Assembly (NCBI RefSeq): GCF_001984155.1
Contig: NZ_MTQO01000032.1
Location: 62,001-126,000, forward strand
Origin: Actinosynnema sp. ALI-1.44
GTDB lineage: Bacteria > Actinomycetota > Actinomycetes > Mycobacteriales > Pseudonocardiaceae
Direction of reading: 5' to 3'
DNA: 64,000 nt
A model generated the notes under the pieces. It searched no databases, was not told where the DNA came from, and worked only from the letters and a program-made list of their open reading frames with translations. Position 1 is the stretch's first letter. The number at the start of each line of letters is the position of its first letter. Both the position numbers and the translations under genes were made by a program. Positions 8,773 through 16,906 of the stretch are shown here, piece after piece.

Positions 8773-9477
8773 TCAGTCGTCGGCGACAGCCAGGAACGTC
8801 ACGACGACGCCGTTGCCGGAGCCGACGAGCGCACGATTGAAGCAATGCCCGGTCACCGGATCTGAGGCATATGCGTCGGGCTGACCGTCAGCGCTCCATG
8901 CTTCGGCGTATGAGAAGTCGTTGTTGCTCCGCCAGTACGAGTCCGGTCCCAGCGCATTCATGACCTGGTGCAGCACAGGCCGTGCAGTCTCAGCGTTCCA
9001 TGGCCCGAACGGCAACTGGTAGGCCAAGTCCCGGGTGCAGGTGTTCACCAACACTCCGAGCAGGCGATCGGCCGGGAGCGCGACGGGTTTCATCACCGCG
9101 GCGAGGTCGTCAACGGTTGTCGGCAGTGGGGAAGACCTCGGGCGGTGCGGCGGGGGTAGTCGCTCCGCGTGGTCCGCTGACAACAGCAACCTGTGCAGTG
9201 GCTGGGTGAATGAACCATCCACGCCCTCGTCGACCGAAACCAACAGGGGTACAGGTTTAGTGGGGAGGCTAAGGGGGCGCAGCAAATCGCGAATAGTTCG
9301 AGCGCCGATGGCCACGTTGTGGACGGTACCACCGCAGGCACCGGCCAGCGCGCCCTTCGCGCATGGAACAGCACGTTCGTCGTCGGCGGACGTCTGTTGC
9401 GCCGTGGTCTTTCCGGCGGGATCGAGTTCGATATCCAGTGGCAGCGGCTCTGTCGGATGTCGTCTACTCTTCGCCAT
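8773..9477 (-). CDS. protein of unknown function, 234 aa
   Basis: Not recognised. The C-terminal half (about residues 125-234) looks well folded: VALPADRLLGVLVNTC, then PFGPWNAETARPVL, then a Trp/Asn/Tyr-rich part ending VVVTFLAVADD. The N-terminal 40 residues look disordered. The ATG at 9477 is the most plausible start but has no clear ribosome site. It overlaps head-to-head with the ATG of the next rightward gene inside a CCATGG hexamer, so one of the two starts may be wrong. Confidence 0.5.
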   Translation of the reverse strand: MAKSRRHPTEPLPLDIELDPAGKTTAQQTSADDERAVPCAKGALAGACGGTVHNVAIGARTIRDLLRPLSLPTKPVPLLVSVDEGVDGSFTQPLHRLLLSADHAERLPPPHRPRSSPLPTTVDDLAAVMKPVALPADRLLGVLVNTCTRDLAYQLPFGPWNAETARPVLHQVMNALGPDSYWRSNNDFSYAEAWSADGQPDAYASDPVTGHCFNRALVGSGNGVVVTFLAVADD

Positions 9478-9952
9478 GGGTGGAACGGCGTTGACAGTGT
9501 TGAGCCCTCGCACCGCTGCGCAGGTCGAGCCTGTCGTGGTGGAGGAGATGATCGCCGAAGGGCTGATCGGTAATGCCCCTGATCCGTTCGGCTGGTACTC
9601 CACCGAAAGTCTGCCCTATGGCTACTCTCTGGACGCACCGGACAGTGAGACTGGTTGGGCGGAGTTGCGGATTCTCGATCGGGCATCCGGCGTGGTGATG
9701 CGTTGCGCCATCGGACTGCACATCTTCATCAGCGACCTCGCTGGCCGACCCGCCCTGGGCCGGATGGCCGAACGTGTCGCGCTGCGGACCGAGGGCTGGG
9801 TGTTCGTCGAGTTTCATGCTCTCCCCTCTGCGGGCCTACTTGGCCATCTGGAGAAGGCAGGTCGCTGCATCCGCATTGAGGACTGCGTCCATCTCGACGC
9901 CCCGGCGATGGCCGCATGGAACGCTCACCCGCACTTCCACGTCGTCAAATAG
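9476..9952 (+). CDS. protein of unknown function, about 158 aa
   Basis: Not recognised. Starts MGGTALTVLSPRTAAQVEP and continues as a soluble alpha/beta protein with VFVEFHALPSAGLLGHLEKAG and a C-terminal HPHFHVV. No signal or membrane segment. ATG 9476 is adopted; TTG 9491, GTG 9497 and TTG 9500 are possible alternatives that would remove the overlap with the divergent gene. The frame is open far upstream but that part is antisense to the neighbour. Confidence 0.5.
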   Translation: MGGTALTVLSPRTAAQVEPVVVEEMIAEGLIGNAPDPFGWYSTESLPYGYSLDAPDSETGWAELRILDRASGVVMRCAIGLHIFISDLAGRPALGRMAERVALRTEGWVFVEFHALPSAGLLGHLEKAGRCIRIEDCVHLDAPAMAAWNAHPHFHVVK

Positions 9953-10175
9953 CCGCCCGGCTCGGCACAGTGCAGGCGGAGCCGGAGCGCGGCCGCCATG
10001 CTTCAAGCCGACACCACGAGAGTTCGCACGCTCGTCGGCAGAAGCGGACTGCCCTGCCGTTGAGCAAGATCCGCAATTCTGATCGCTGACCGACCGTGCG
10101 GCACCATCCAGCGGTGATACCTGCGGCGAGTGGGGCGACCGGCACTCGCCGTCGTCGAGCGCCGTGGCCGTGCTG

Positions 10176-10910
10176 TCAAGCCATGAACCAGCCGCCGTTG
10201 ACCTCGATCGTCTGGCCGGTCACGAACGACGAATCAGGCCCGACGAGAAACGACACCACGGCGGCAAGCTCGGCCGGAGTTCCACGACGGGCAAGGGCCT
10301 GGTTCTCCAGTACGAAAGCGTTGTAAGCCACGGGATCCGGGTGAATGGCCTCACCAGCGGTCGGAAACGCCCCCGGCGACACGCAGTTGACCCGGATCTC
10401 GCGTGGCCCCAGTTCCCGGGCGAGTGCCTTGGTGAGCGCGGCGACGGCGCCCTTGGTGGCGACGTACGCCGCCAGTTCGGACCAGCCGCCGTGCATCGTC
10501 ATGGACGCGATGTTGACGATCCGGCCACCCGTCTCTGGCATCTGCCGCGCGGCCAGTTGCGATGTGTACCAGTACGATCGCTGGTTCACCGCGTGCACTT
10601 CGTCGTACTCCGCCAACGGCACCGAGTCGAACGGGCGCTTGGGGAAGATGGCCGCGTTGTTGACAAGCACTTCGATCGGGCCGAGCCGTGAGCCGACGGC
10701 GACGAATGTGTCCTCAATGGACTGGGCGTCCCGCAGGTCCGCGACGAACGGCGCAGCCGTTCCACCTGCCTGAGAGACTTCGGCGACGGTCTCGGCGACG
10801 CTGTCCGGGTCGATGTCCAGCGCGGCGATCGCGTAGCCGTCACTGGCCAACCGCAACGCCATCGCACGCCCGAGCCCGCCGCCCGCCCCGGTGATCAACG
10901 CAACCGTCAT
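10176..10910 (-). CDS. SDR-family NAD(P)-dependent oxidoreductase
   Basis: About 244 aa, the normal size of a classical short-chain dehydrogenase. Rossmann cofactor loop TGAGGGLGRAM near residue 8, NNAAIF in the middle, catalytic Ser region (NIASMTMHGG) and YVATK active-site Tyr-x3-Lys. An Asp after beta-2 (ALDIDP) suggests NAD preference. Substrate unknown. ATG 10910 has GGGAGA 10 nt upstream; GTG 10916 is the alternative start. A strong 19-bp inverted repeat lies 32-76 nt upstream of the start. Confidence 0.9.
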   Translation of the reverse strand: MTVALITGAGGGLGRAMALRLASDGYAIAALDIDPDSVAETVAEVSQAGGTAAPFVADLRDAQSIEDTFVAVGSRLGPIEVLVNNAAIFPKRPFDSVPLAEYDEVHAVNQRSYWYTSQLAARQMPETGGRIVNIASMTMHGGWSELAAYVATKGAVAALTKALARELGPREIRVNCVSPGAFPTAGEAIHPDPVAYNAFVLENQALARRGTPAELAAVVSFLVGPDSSFVTGQTIEVNGGWFMA

Positions 10911-10941
10911 GGACACCAAGTCTCCCAGATGGGAAAACCTC

Positions 10942-10986
10942 GTGAGTGTTCAGTCCGGTTAGCCTAGAACCGGACTGAACACTCAC
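10942..10986. terminator. perfect 19-bp hairpin between LVIVD gene and SDR gene
   Basis: Arms GTGAGTGTTCAGTCCGGTT (10942-10960) and its exact complement (10968-10986), 7-nt loop; pairing extends three more bases after one mismatch. It begins 6 nt past the stop of the leftward LVIVD gene and is followed on that strand by GAGGTTTTCCC, so a rho-independent terminator is the simplest reading. Its place in the SDR promoter region also allows a repressor operator. Confidence 0.65.
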
Positions 10987-10992
10987 AAGGCT

Positions 10993-12507
10993 TTAGCAGC
11001 AGCTGGTGCTGCCGGGCCCGCAGTCGCCACCGCGTGCGGCGACCATCGGACACGCGTAGCCGTAGTCCGGGTGGGGCACCAGCGGCAGACGCTCACGCCC
11101 GCCGCCCGGTCCGACCTGCGCCTTGACCGGGCCGTTGGTGACGAGTTGGACGTTGGTCCCGCTGTCCTGGGCGTCGTATGCGCCCTTGGTCAGCGACACG
11201 ATCTCCACGCCGCGGGACAGGTCCGCGACGAAGGTGTTGCCCTTGTGCCAGTACGGCGCCCAGGAGACCGCCGTGTCCGGCCGCCAGTACGCGATCTGGA
11301 TCGGCTTCGCCGGGTTGGAGATGTCCAGGAAGCGGGTGCCCTGCTCGTACCAGGAGTAGGCCACGATCCGCTTCTGCACGTCGAAGTAGTGCGCGGAGCA
11401 CGTCACGTCGCCGGGGATGGTGCCTTCCTTGTCGTCCGGGCTCCACACGCCGACGGTCTTCATCTCCTTCGGCGTCTCGGCCCAGCCCTCGCCGTTCTCG
11501 GTGCCCTTCAGCGAGGAGATGACGAAGCGGCCCTGGTCCTTGCACGTCGAGGAGTACGCCTCCTCGGTGTGCAGCAGCAGGCTGCCCGGCGGGTTTTCCC
11601 GCGTCGGCCTCGGGCCGTCCAGCAGGGTCCGGCCGACGGGTCGGAACGAGTTGTGCGTGAAGCGCGTCGGCATGTCGATCTGCGGCACGCCACCGCCCGC
11701 GTACGGGATGGGGTCGAGTGCCGTCGCCTTGCGGAACTTCCCGGTCAGCGGGTCACGGTGCCAGCCTTCGGTCCAGTAGCCGCGGGTGGCGTTGTCACCG
11801 GCCACCCAGGCGATGCCCTGGGCGTCGACCTGCACGTCGTGCGTGATCTTGCCGATGCCGCGGGTGTCGAGGCCCAGCGGCGATTCCTTCGGGTTGGCCG
11901 GGTCGCGGATGTCGGTGACGAAGATCCGGCCCTCGTTGGCCGTCGACCGGTCACGCCCGGCCGTCCACAGGTACTGGCAGTTGTTGATGCACGTGCTCGT
12001 GTGACCGGTGTTCTGCCGGTGGAACGTGAGGATCTTCAGGTCGGCCGGGTTGACCGCGGACACGATGTAGTTGCCCGTCGGCCGGTCACCCGGCAGGGCG
12101 CGGCCGAACGAGTTCACCTCACGCGCCAGGAACGCGATCTTGCGCACCGGGTCGACGTTCATGTCCTCGTTTTCCCAGAAGCGCTGCGACGGGTCGTCGC
12201 CGGGCAGCGCCATCTCCTGCTTGGTCAGGTGGTCGAGCAGTTTCGGCTTGTCGACGTCGGTCACGTCGAAGGTCTTGAGGCCGAACTCGCCGCTGACGAA
12301 CGCGACGTCCTTGCGGCCGTACTCGGCGAACGCGATCGCAATCGCCCGCTCGGTCTCCGGAAGCGTGCTGCGCAGCTTGACGTTCTTCGCCGCGGGCGCG
12401 AGCCGCGGCTTCTCGACTCCCAGAGGCTTGGCCACCTCGGCCGTCGAAGTGCCCTGCACCGCCAAAGCCACCAACAGGCCTGCGGTCAACGTTGCGAGAA
12501 CTTTCAT
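10993..12507 (-). CDS. secreted LVIVD-repeat beta-propeller protein
   Basis: About 504 aa with an N-terminal signal peptide (MKVLATLTAGLLVALAVQG, cleavage near TSTA). The mature part carries repeated units of the LVIVD type: strand, then DVTDVDKPKLL or DISNPAKPIQI, typical of secreted propellers of unknown role. Cys residues (STCINNCQ; YSSTCKDQ; a C-terminal CGPGSTSCC) suggest disulfides after export. ATG 12507 is preferred to the upstream TTG at 12528 because it begins the signal peptide. It lies 33 nt after the PucR-type gene, so the two may be cotranscribed. Function unknown. Confidence 0.8.
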   Translation of the reverse strand: MKVLATLTAGLLVALAVQGTSTAEVAKPLGVEKPRLAPAAKNVKLRSTLPETERAIAIAFAEYGRKDVAFVSGEFGLKTFDVTDVDKPKLLDHLTKQEMALPGDDPSQRFWENEDMNVDPVRKIAFLAREVNSFGRALPGDRPTGNYIVSAVNPADLKILTFHRQNTGHTSTCINNCQYLWTAGRDRSTANEGRIFVTDIRDPANPKESPLGLDTRGIGKITHDVQVDAQGIAWVAGDNATRGYWTEGWHRDPLTGKFRKATALDPIPYAGGGVPQIDMPTRFTHNSFRPVGRTLLDGPRPTRENPPGSLLLHTEEAYSSTCKDQGRFVISSLKGTENGEGWAETPKEMKTVGVWSPDDKEGTIPGDVTCSAHYFDVQKRIVAYSWYEQGTRFLDISNPAKPIQIAYWRPDTAVSWAPYWHKGNTFVADLSRGVEIVSLTKGAYDAQDSGTNVQLVTNGPVKAQVGPGGGRERLPLVPHPDYGYACPMVAARGGDCGPGSTSCC

Positions 12508-12540
12508 GTGCTGAGCGTGGCAAAGCACCGTCGTCGGCGG

Positions 12541-13770
12541 CTACGTCCGAAGGGACTGAGAAGATGCCCTGATCACCAGCGCGGCGCCGATCTTCTGCAG
12601 GTCCGTGGGGTCGGCGGGGTCCAGACCGGTCAGCGACACGGTCCGGCGCAGCCGGTAGTCGACGGTGTTCGGGTGGACGTGCAGTTGGGACGCCGTCCTG
12701 CGGCGGTTGAGGCCAAGCCGGAGGTAAAGCGACAAAGTGGACAGCACGTCGGGGTGCGCGTCGAGCGGGGCGAGCAAGGCGGCCAACTCGGCGCGGGCCG
12801 GGCTCGGCCTGGTGAGCTGGTACTCCAGCAGCAGGTCCGACAGCCGGTGGAACCCGGGCCTGCGGCCGAACACCTCCGCGAGGTCGAGCACCTCCTGGGC
12901 CTGCCGGGCGGCCTCGGCGACCTCGGCCGGTTCGGCGAGCACCCCGGCGACCGTGGTTTCCACGTCGGTCGCCTCGTGCAACGCCTCGGCCAGCGCGGTG
13001 CCGTCAACCGGCTCGTCGGCGGGTACGAGCACGATGCCGCCGGTGGTGTCGAGCAGGGACAGCACGGACGGCCCGAGCCGCTGAGACGCTCGGTAGACCT
13101 TGCGCTGCGCGGCCATCGCCGCTGCCATGCCGGGTTGTGCCTCGTCCTCGTGCGCGCCCATGCGTACCCGCAACACCAGGAACCGCGACGGCATGGGGAA
13201 ACCGGCCCGCCCGGCGGGGTCGTCGTACGGCTCGCCGCGCAACAACGCGGAGATGAGCGTATGCCGCCGTTGTTGCTCGTCGCTCTCGATGCGTCGGCGT
13301 TCCTCCAGGTAGGCCGCGGCGACGGCGGTCGTGGCCCGTTGCAGGTAGCCGAGCACCAGTTCGGTGAACGCCAGCACGTCGGCCATGTCGCCGGAGTCGG
13401 CGTGCGCGACCATCTCACGCCAGACCTCGAGCATGCCGAGGTTGTAGGCGGCCATCACCGCGTCGAGCGGTATGCCCTCCCCGGCGCGGCGCGCGGCCGA
13501 CGCGGTGATCGGGCCGACGAGCACTTCGGTCGGCGGGATCCGCCGGTCCCGCAGCGACTCGGCGATCGCGCGCAGGTTCTCCTCGGTGGCCAGCGAGATG
13601 TTGTCGATCAACTCGGCGTCGGACAACCGGCCGTACGCGTCGATCTCGCGACCGAAGAGTTCGACGAGTCGCCGCGCGATGCGCCGTCGTTCGGTGAGAA
13701 GCCATTGGTACAACACCCTGCCGCCAATCCTGAGGGGTGGCGGTGATCCGGTGCGACTGTGATCGGTCAC
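12541..13770 (-). CDS. PucR-type transcriptional regulator with RsbRD-like N-terminus
   Basis: About 409 aa. Residues 20-150 are helical and resemble the RsbRD-type N-terminal domain found in actinobacterial PucR proteins. Residues 170-310 fit the GGDEF-like middle domain. Residues 345-405 are the PucR C-terminal helix-turn-helix (LNRRRTASQLHVHPNTVDYR), which binds DNA. GTG start at 13770. It is divergent from the secreted esterase pseudogene across 88 bp and upstream of the LVIVD gene, either of which may be its target. Confidence 0.85.
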   Translation of the reverse strand: MTDHSRTGSPPPLRIGGRVLYQWLLTERRRIARRLVELFGREIDAYGRLSDAELIDNISLATEENLRAIAESLRDRRIPPTEVLVGPITASAARRAGEGIPLDAVMAAYNLGMLEVWREMVAHADSGDMADVLAFTELVLGYLQRATTAVAAAYLEERRRIESDEQQRRHTLISALLRGEPYDDPAGRAGFPMPSRFLVLRVRMGAHEDEAQPGMAAAMAAQRKVYRASQRLGPSVLSLLDTTGGIVLVPADEPVDGTALAEALHEATDVETTVAGVLAEPAEVAEAARQAQEVLDLAEVFGRRPGFHRLSDLLLEYQLTRPSPARAELAALLAPLDAHPDVLSTLSLYLRLGLNRRRTASQLHVHPNTVDYRLRRTVSLTGLDPADPTDLQKIGAALVIRASSQSLRT

Positions 13771-13858
13771 AGAAACGGCATACCACGCTTGGGCCGGTGA
13801 CCGATGGCGACAGTCCGCGTGCGACGTCAGTATTCAATTGGACCGAGGGGAGAAACGC

Positions 13859-14140
13859 ATGAGGTTTCGTACGGCTGCCGTGGCCCTGCTCATGGCGCTG
13901 GGTTTGTTACCCGTCATGGTCGGCCAGGCCGCGGCGGCGGGCCGGGACATCAGGGGGTCGTTCGCCAACCAGGCCGGACTGGTCGAGTACCAGGTGCACC
14001 TGCCGTCGGCGTACCGGCCCGGGATGCCGGTGCTGCTGGCGATCCACGGCTGCCGGATGACCGGCTACACCTTCAACTCGATGGAGGACACCAGCCGGTT
14101 CTCGGAGATCGCGGACCGCGAGGGGTTCGGAGCCGTCTAG
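13859..14140 (+). pseudogene. 5' fragment of secreted PHB-depolymerase/LpqC-like esterase, split by IS607
   Basis: ATG 13859 has GAGGGGAG just upstream. A signal peptide (VALLMALGLLPVMVGQAAA) is followed by the start of an esterase fold with the oxyanion-hole segment LLAIHGCRMTG. Native sequence ends at the Phe codon 14126-14128; the next codons (Gly-Ala-Val-stop) belong to the inserted element. The rest of the gene resumes at 16157 in the same frame, and joining 13859-14128 to 16157-16879 gives an intact 330-residue protein. The separated fragment lacks the nucleophile and is inactive. Confidence 0.92.
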
Positions 14141-14184
14141 TGGTTTGTGAGCATGTGTGATCGAACGTGTGTTTTAATGAGCGT

Positions 14185-14766
14185 GTGAAGCTGGCTGAAT
14201 GGGCGCGGTCGTTCGGGGTGCATCCCCAGACGGCGTATCGGTGGTTCCGGGAGGACCGGATGCCTGTGCCCGCTCGCCGGTTGCCGTCCGGGACGATCGT
14301 GGTTGAGCCGCCCGAGGTCTCGGCAGGCCGCACTGTCGCGTATGTCCGGGTGTCCTCGCATGACCAGCGCACCGACCTGGAAGCGCAGGCTGGTCGGGTG
14401 ACCGCGTGGTGCGCCACGCAGGGCATCCGCGTGGACGAGGTCGTGTCCGAGGTCGGGTCGGGGGTGAACGGGCGACGCGCCAAGCTGATCCGGCTGCTGC
14501 GTGACGCCGAGGTCCAGACGATCGTGGTGGAGCACCGGGACCGGGTAGCCCGGTTCGGTGTCGAGCACCTGCAAGCGGCACTTGCCGCGACCGGACGCCG
14601 GATCGTGGTGGTCGACACCTCGGAGACCACCGACGATCTCGTGCGGGACATGGTGGAGGTGCTGACGTCGATGTGTGCCCACCTGTACGGGCGGCGCGGC
14701 GCACGTAACCGAGCCATGCGGGCGGTCACTGCGACCAAACACGACGCCGGCGAGGCCGCCGGGTGA
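14185..14766 (+). CDS. tnpA: IS607 serine recombinase TnpA
   Basis: About 193 aa. Residues 1-45 are a MerR-like helix-turn-helix (LAEWARSFGVHPQTAYRWF). A small serine recombinase domain follows, with nucleophile Ser in VAYVRVSSHDQ, then GSGVNGRR and VEHRDRVARFG. This order, HTH before catalytic domain, is the reverse of resolvases and typical of IS607. It moves the element as a circular intermediate. GTG 14185 chosen as start because it begins the HTH; GTG 14167 in frame is possible. The stop overlaps the tnpB start. Confidence 0.93.
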   Translation: MKLAEWARSFGVHPQTAYRWFREDRMPVPARRLPSGTIVVEPPEVSAGRTVAYVRVSSHDQRTDLEAQAGRVTAWCATQGIRVDEVVSEVGSGVNGRRAKLIRLLRDAEVQTIVVEHRDRVARFGVEHLQAALAATGRRIVVVDTSETTDDLVRDMVEVLTSMCAHLYGRRGARNRAMRAVTATKHDAGEAAG

Positions 14767-16115
14767 GTACGATCCTTCAGGCGTATCAGTTCGCGCTGGA
14801 CCCGACACCAGCCCAGGACGCCGAGTTGCGGTCACATTGCGGCGGCCAGCGTTTCGCCTTCAACTGGGGCCTGGCGCGGGTCGCGGCCAACCTGGGCCAA
14901 CGCGCCGCGGAGAAGTCCTATGACATCCCCGAGGACCAGCTCACCCCCTCGGTGTCCTGGTCGGCCTACAGCCTGCGCAAGGACTGGAACCGGGCCAAGG
15001 ACGAGGTCGCCCCGTGGTGGGGCGAGAACTCGAAGGAAGTCTATTCGTCGGGTCTGGCCAACCTCGCTACCGCACTGAAGAACTGGGACGGCTCCCGCAC
15101 CAGCAAGCGACGCGGCCCGAAGATCCGGTTTCCCCGGTTCAAGGGCAAGCGCGCGGTTCTGTCGTGCCGGTTCACAACCGGCGCGTTCGGCCTGTCCGAC
15201 ACCGACCGCAGGCACGTGAAGCTGCCCCGGATCGGATTGGTGCGCACGCACGAGTCGATGCGGAAGCTGGCCCGGCACGTCGAGCACGACACCGCCCGCA
15301 TCCGCTCGGCCACCGTGTCGCACCGGCGTGGCCGCTGGTTCGTGTCGTTCTCGGTGGAGATCACCCGCGTCGATCCGGCCCCGACACGGCCGCAGACGGC
15401 GGTGGGCGTGGACCTGGGTGTGAAGTCCCTGGCCATGCTGTCCACTGGCGAGGTGATCGCCAACCCGAAGCACCTGGAGATCGCCCAGCGGGAACTGCGC
15501 CGCCTGCAACGCCAAGCCGCCCGCCGTCACGGCCCTGACCGGCGCACCAAAACCGCATCGTCGGGGCGGTGGCGCAGGACCCAGGCCCGCATCGGCCGCC
15601 TGCACACGGCGGTCGCGAACGCTCGCCGTGACGGGTTGCACAAGCTGTCGACCCGCCTGGTGCGCACGTTCGGCGCGATCGTCATGGAAGACCTCCATGT
15701 GTCCGGCATGACCAAGAATCGGCGGCTGGCCCGGCACGTCGCCGGGGTCGGCATGGCCGAGTTGCGTCGGCAGATCGAGTACAAGGCCGCCTGGTCCGGG
15801 GTGCACCTGCACATCGCCGACCGGTGGTATCCCAGCTCCAAGACGTGTTCGGCTTGCGGCGCGGTGAAAGCCAAGCTGCGCCTGTCCGAACGCACGTTCG
15901 CCTGCGACCAGTGTGGATTCGCGCTGGACCGCGATCTCAACGCCGCCCGAAACCTCGCTGGCCTGGTCAGCGTGATCACCGGCGGTGATGGCGGCGAGTT
16001 GCGCCGTGACAGCCCGATGGAAACCCACGTAAGACGACCGCTTGCGGCGCAGCGGGTACCGCCACGGGAAGGCCCTTCGGGTCAACGTCGGCGCGGTGAC
16101 ACGTCGGCTGCCTGA
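14763..16115 (+). CDS. tnpB: RNA-guided nuclease TnpB of IS607 element
   Basis: 450 aa, full length. All three RuvC acidic residues are visible: VGVDLGVKS, VMEDLHVSG and DRDLNAARN. The zinc ribbon between the last two has paired Cys motifs (CSACG and CDQCG). N-terminal OrfB helix-turn-helix part (ALDPTPAQDAEL) is intact. About 45 extra residues after the last motif are Arg-rich and probably overlap the guide RNA sequence. GTG start overlaps the tnpA stop by 4 nt. TnpB proteins cut DNA guided by an RNA read from the element's right end and help retain the element. Confidence 0.95.
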   Translation: MSTILQAYQFALDPTPAQDAELRSHCGGQRFAFNWGLARVAANLGQRAAEKSYDIPEDQLTPSVSWSAYSLRKDWNRAKDEVAPWWGENSKEVYSSGLANLATALKNWDGSRTSKRRGPKIRFPRFKGKRAVLSCRFTTGAFGLSDTDRRHVKLPRIGLVRTHESMRKLARHVEHDTARIRSATVSHRRGRWFVSFSVEITRVDPAPTRPQTAVGVDLGVKSLAMLSTGEVIANPKHLEIAQRELRRLQRQAARRHGPDRRTKTASSGRWRRTQARIGRLHTAVANARRDGLHKLSTRLVRTFGAIVMEDLHVSGMTKNRRLARHVAGVGMAELRRQIEYKAAWSGVHLHIADRWYPSSKTCSACGAVKAKLRLSERTFACDQCGFALDRDLNAARNLAGLVSVITGGDGGELRRDSPMETHVRRPLAAQRVPPREGPSGQRRRGDTSAA

Positions 16116-16151
16116 GCACAATGGACTCAGGTTCACTCAGCTTCAGGTAAC
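15960..16151 (+). ncRNA. putative omega/reRNA scaffold at the IS607 right end
   Basis: By analogy with characterised TnpB elements, the guide RNA scaffold should cover the 3' end of tnpB and the noncoding right end, with the guide taken from the flanking host DNA starting at 16152. The right end contains a small hairpin (CCTGAG 16111-16116 with CTCAGG 16126-16131) and a repeated CTCAG. The left limit given here is an estimate. Confidence 0.35.
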
Positions 16152-16879
16152 GGTTCATCGTCGTCTACCCGTCGTCGTCGTCGCAGAGCCCGCTGCGCAA
16201 CCTGCTCGGTTGCTGGAACTTCCAGAAGCCGGAGAACCAGGTGCGCGGCCAGGGCGAGCCGTCGCTGCTGACCGGGATGGTCAACAAGGTGGTGCACGAG
16301 TTCGACGCGGACCGCAAACGCGTGCACGTGATCGGCGCGTCGTCGGGCGCGGCGATGACATCGATCCTGGCGGTCACGTACCCGGACATGTTCGCGTCGG
16401 CCGCGATCTTCGCGGGCTGCGAGTACGCCTGTGACAAGGTCCTGACCGCGGGGCCGGAGAACATCTCGCCGGTGGTGACCGCGCAGCAGGCCTACGCGCA
16501 ACTGAGTTCCCGGGCACGACAGGTGCCGGTCAGCGTGATCCAGGGCGACGCGGACGCCACCGTCCCGCCGCTGTTCGCCGCACGGCTCGTGACGCACTTC
16601 GCGGCTCTGGACGACCTCGTCGTCGACGGGGCGCTGGACGGCGACGTGGACGACGTGCCCGACACCACAGCGCGTGTGGTCAACGACGGCGACCGGCCGT
16701 ACGTGAAGACCACGTACTCGGCGCGCGGCGGCGGCACACCGTTGATCGAGAAGTACCTGATCGAGGGCCTCGGTCACAAGTGGCCCAAGGGCGGCAAGGC
16801 CGATTTCGTCGACCCGCTCGGCCCGGACATCAGCTCGTTGGTGTGGAAGGACTTCTTCGCCACGCACGCGTTGCCGTAG
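16152..16879 (+). pseudogene. 3' fragment of secreted PHB-depolymerase/LpqC-like esterase
   Basis: Continuation of the gene begun at 13859. It carries the nucleophile elbow GASSG (VIGASSGAAMT), the acid region (VIQGDADATVPP) and the catalytic His (EGLGHKWPKG), as in extracellular poly(hydroxyalkanoate) depolymerase and feruloyl-esterase-like enzymes. Without the signal peptide and oxyanion strand it cannot be exported or fold normally. No ribosome site is evident at the new 5' end. Its sequence shows no further decay, suggesting a recent insertion. Confidence 0.9.
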
Positions 16880-16906
16880 GAAGCCTTGGCCTGCGCGCCC
16901 GCTTCG

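Larger units (their letters stand above)
14124..16151 (+). mobile_element. IS607-family insertion sequence (2,028 bp)
   Basis: It contains tnpA (serine recombinase) and tnpB overlapping by 4 nt, and lies inside an esterase gene. The flanks share GGTTC (14124-14128 and 16152-16156), so the exact edges are ambiguous within five bases. There are no terminal inverted repeats, as expected for IS607. Removal of 2,028 bp (a multiple of three) restores the host frame exactly. IS607 elements often insert at a GG dinucleotide, consistent with the shared GG. Confidence 0.92.

Noticed and set aside
11071-13746. Long plus-strand frame opposite the LVIVD and PucR-type genes
   Set aside because: Antisense to two recognisable proteins; composition is typical of a shadow frame.
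14124-16156. Terminal inverted repeats or target duplication of classic DDE transposons
   Set aside because: None found; the 5-bp shared GGTTC is explained by serine-recombinase insertion, not by a DDE duplication.
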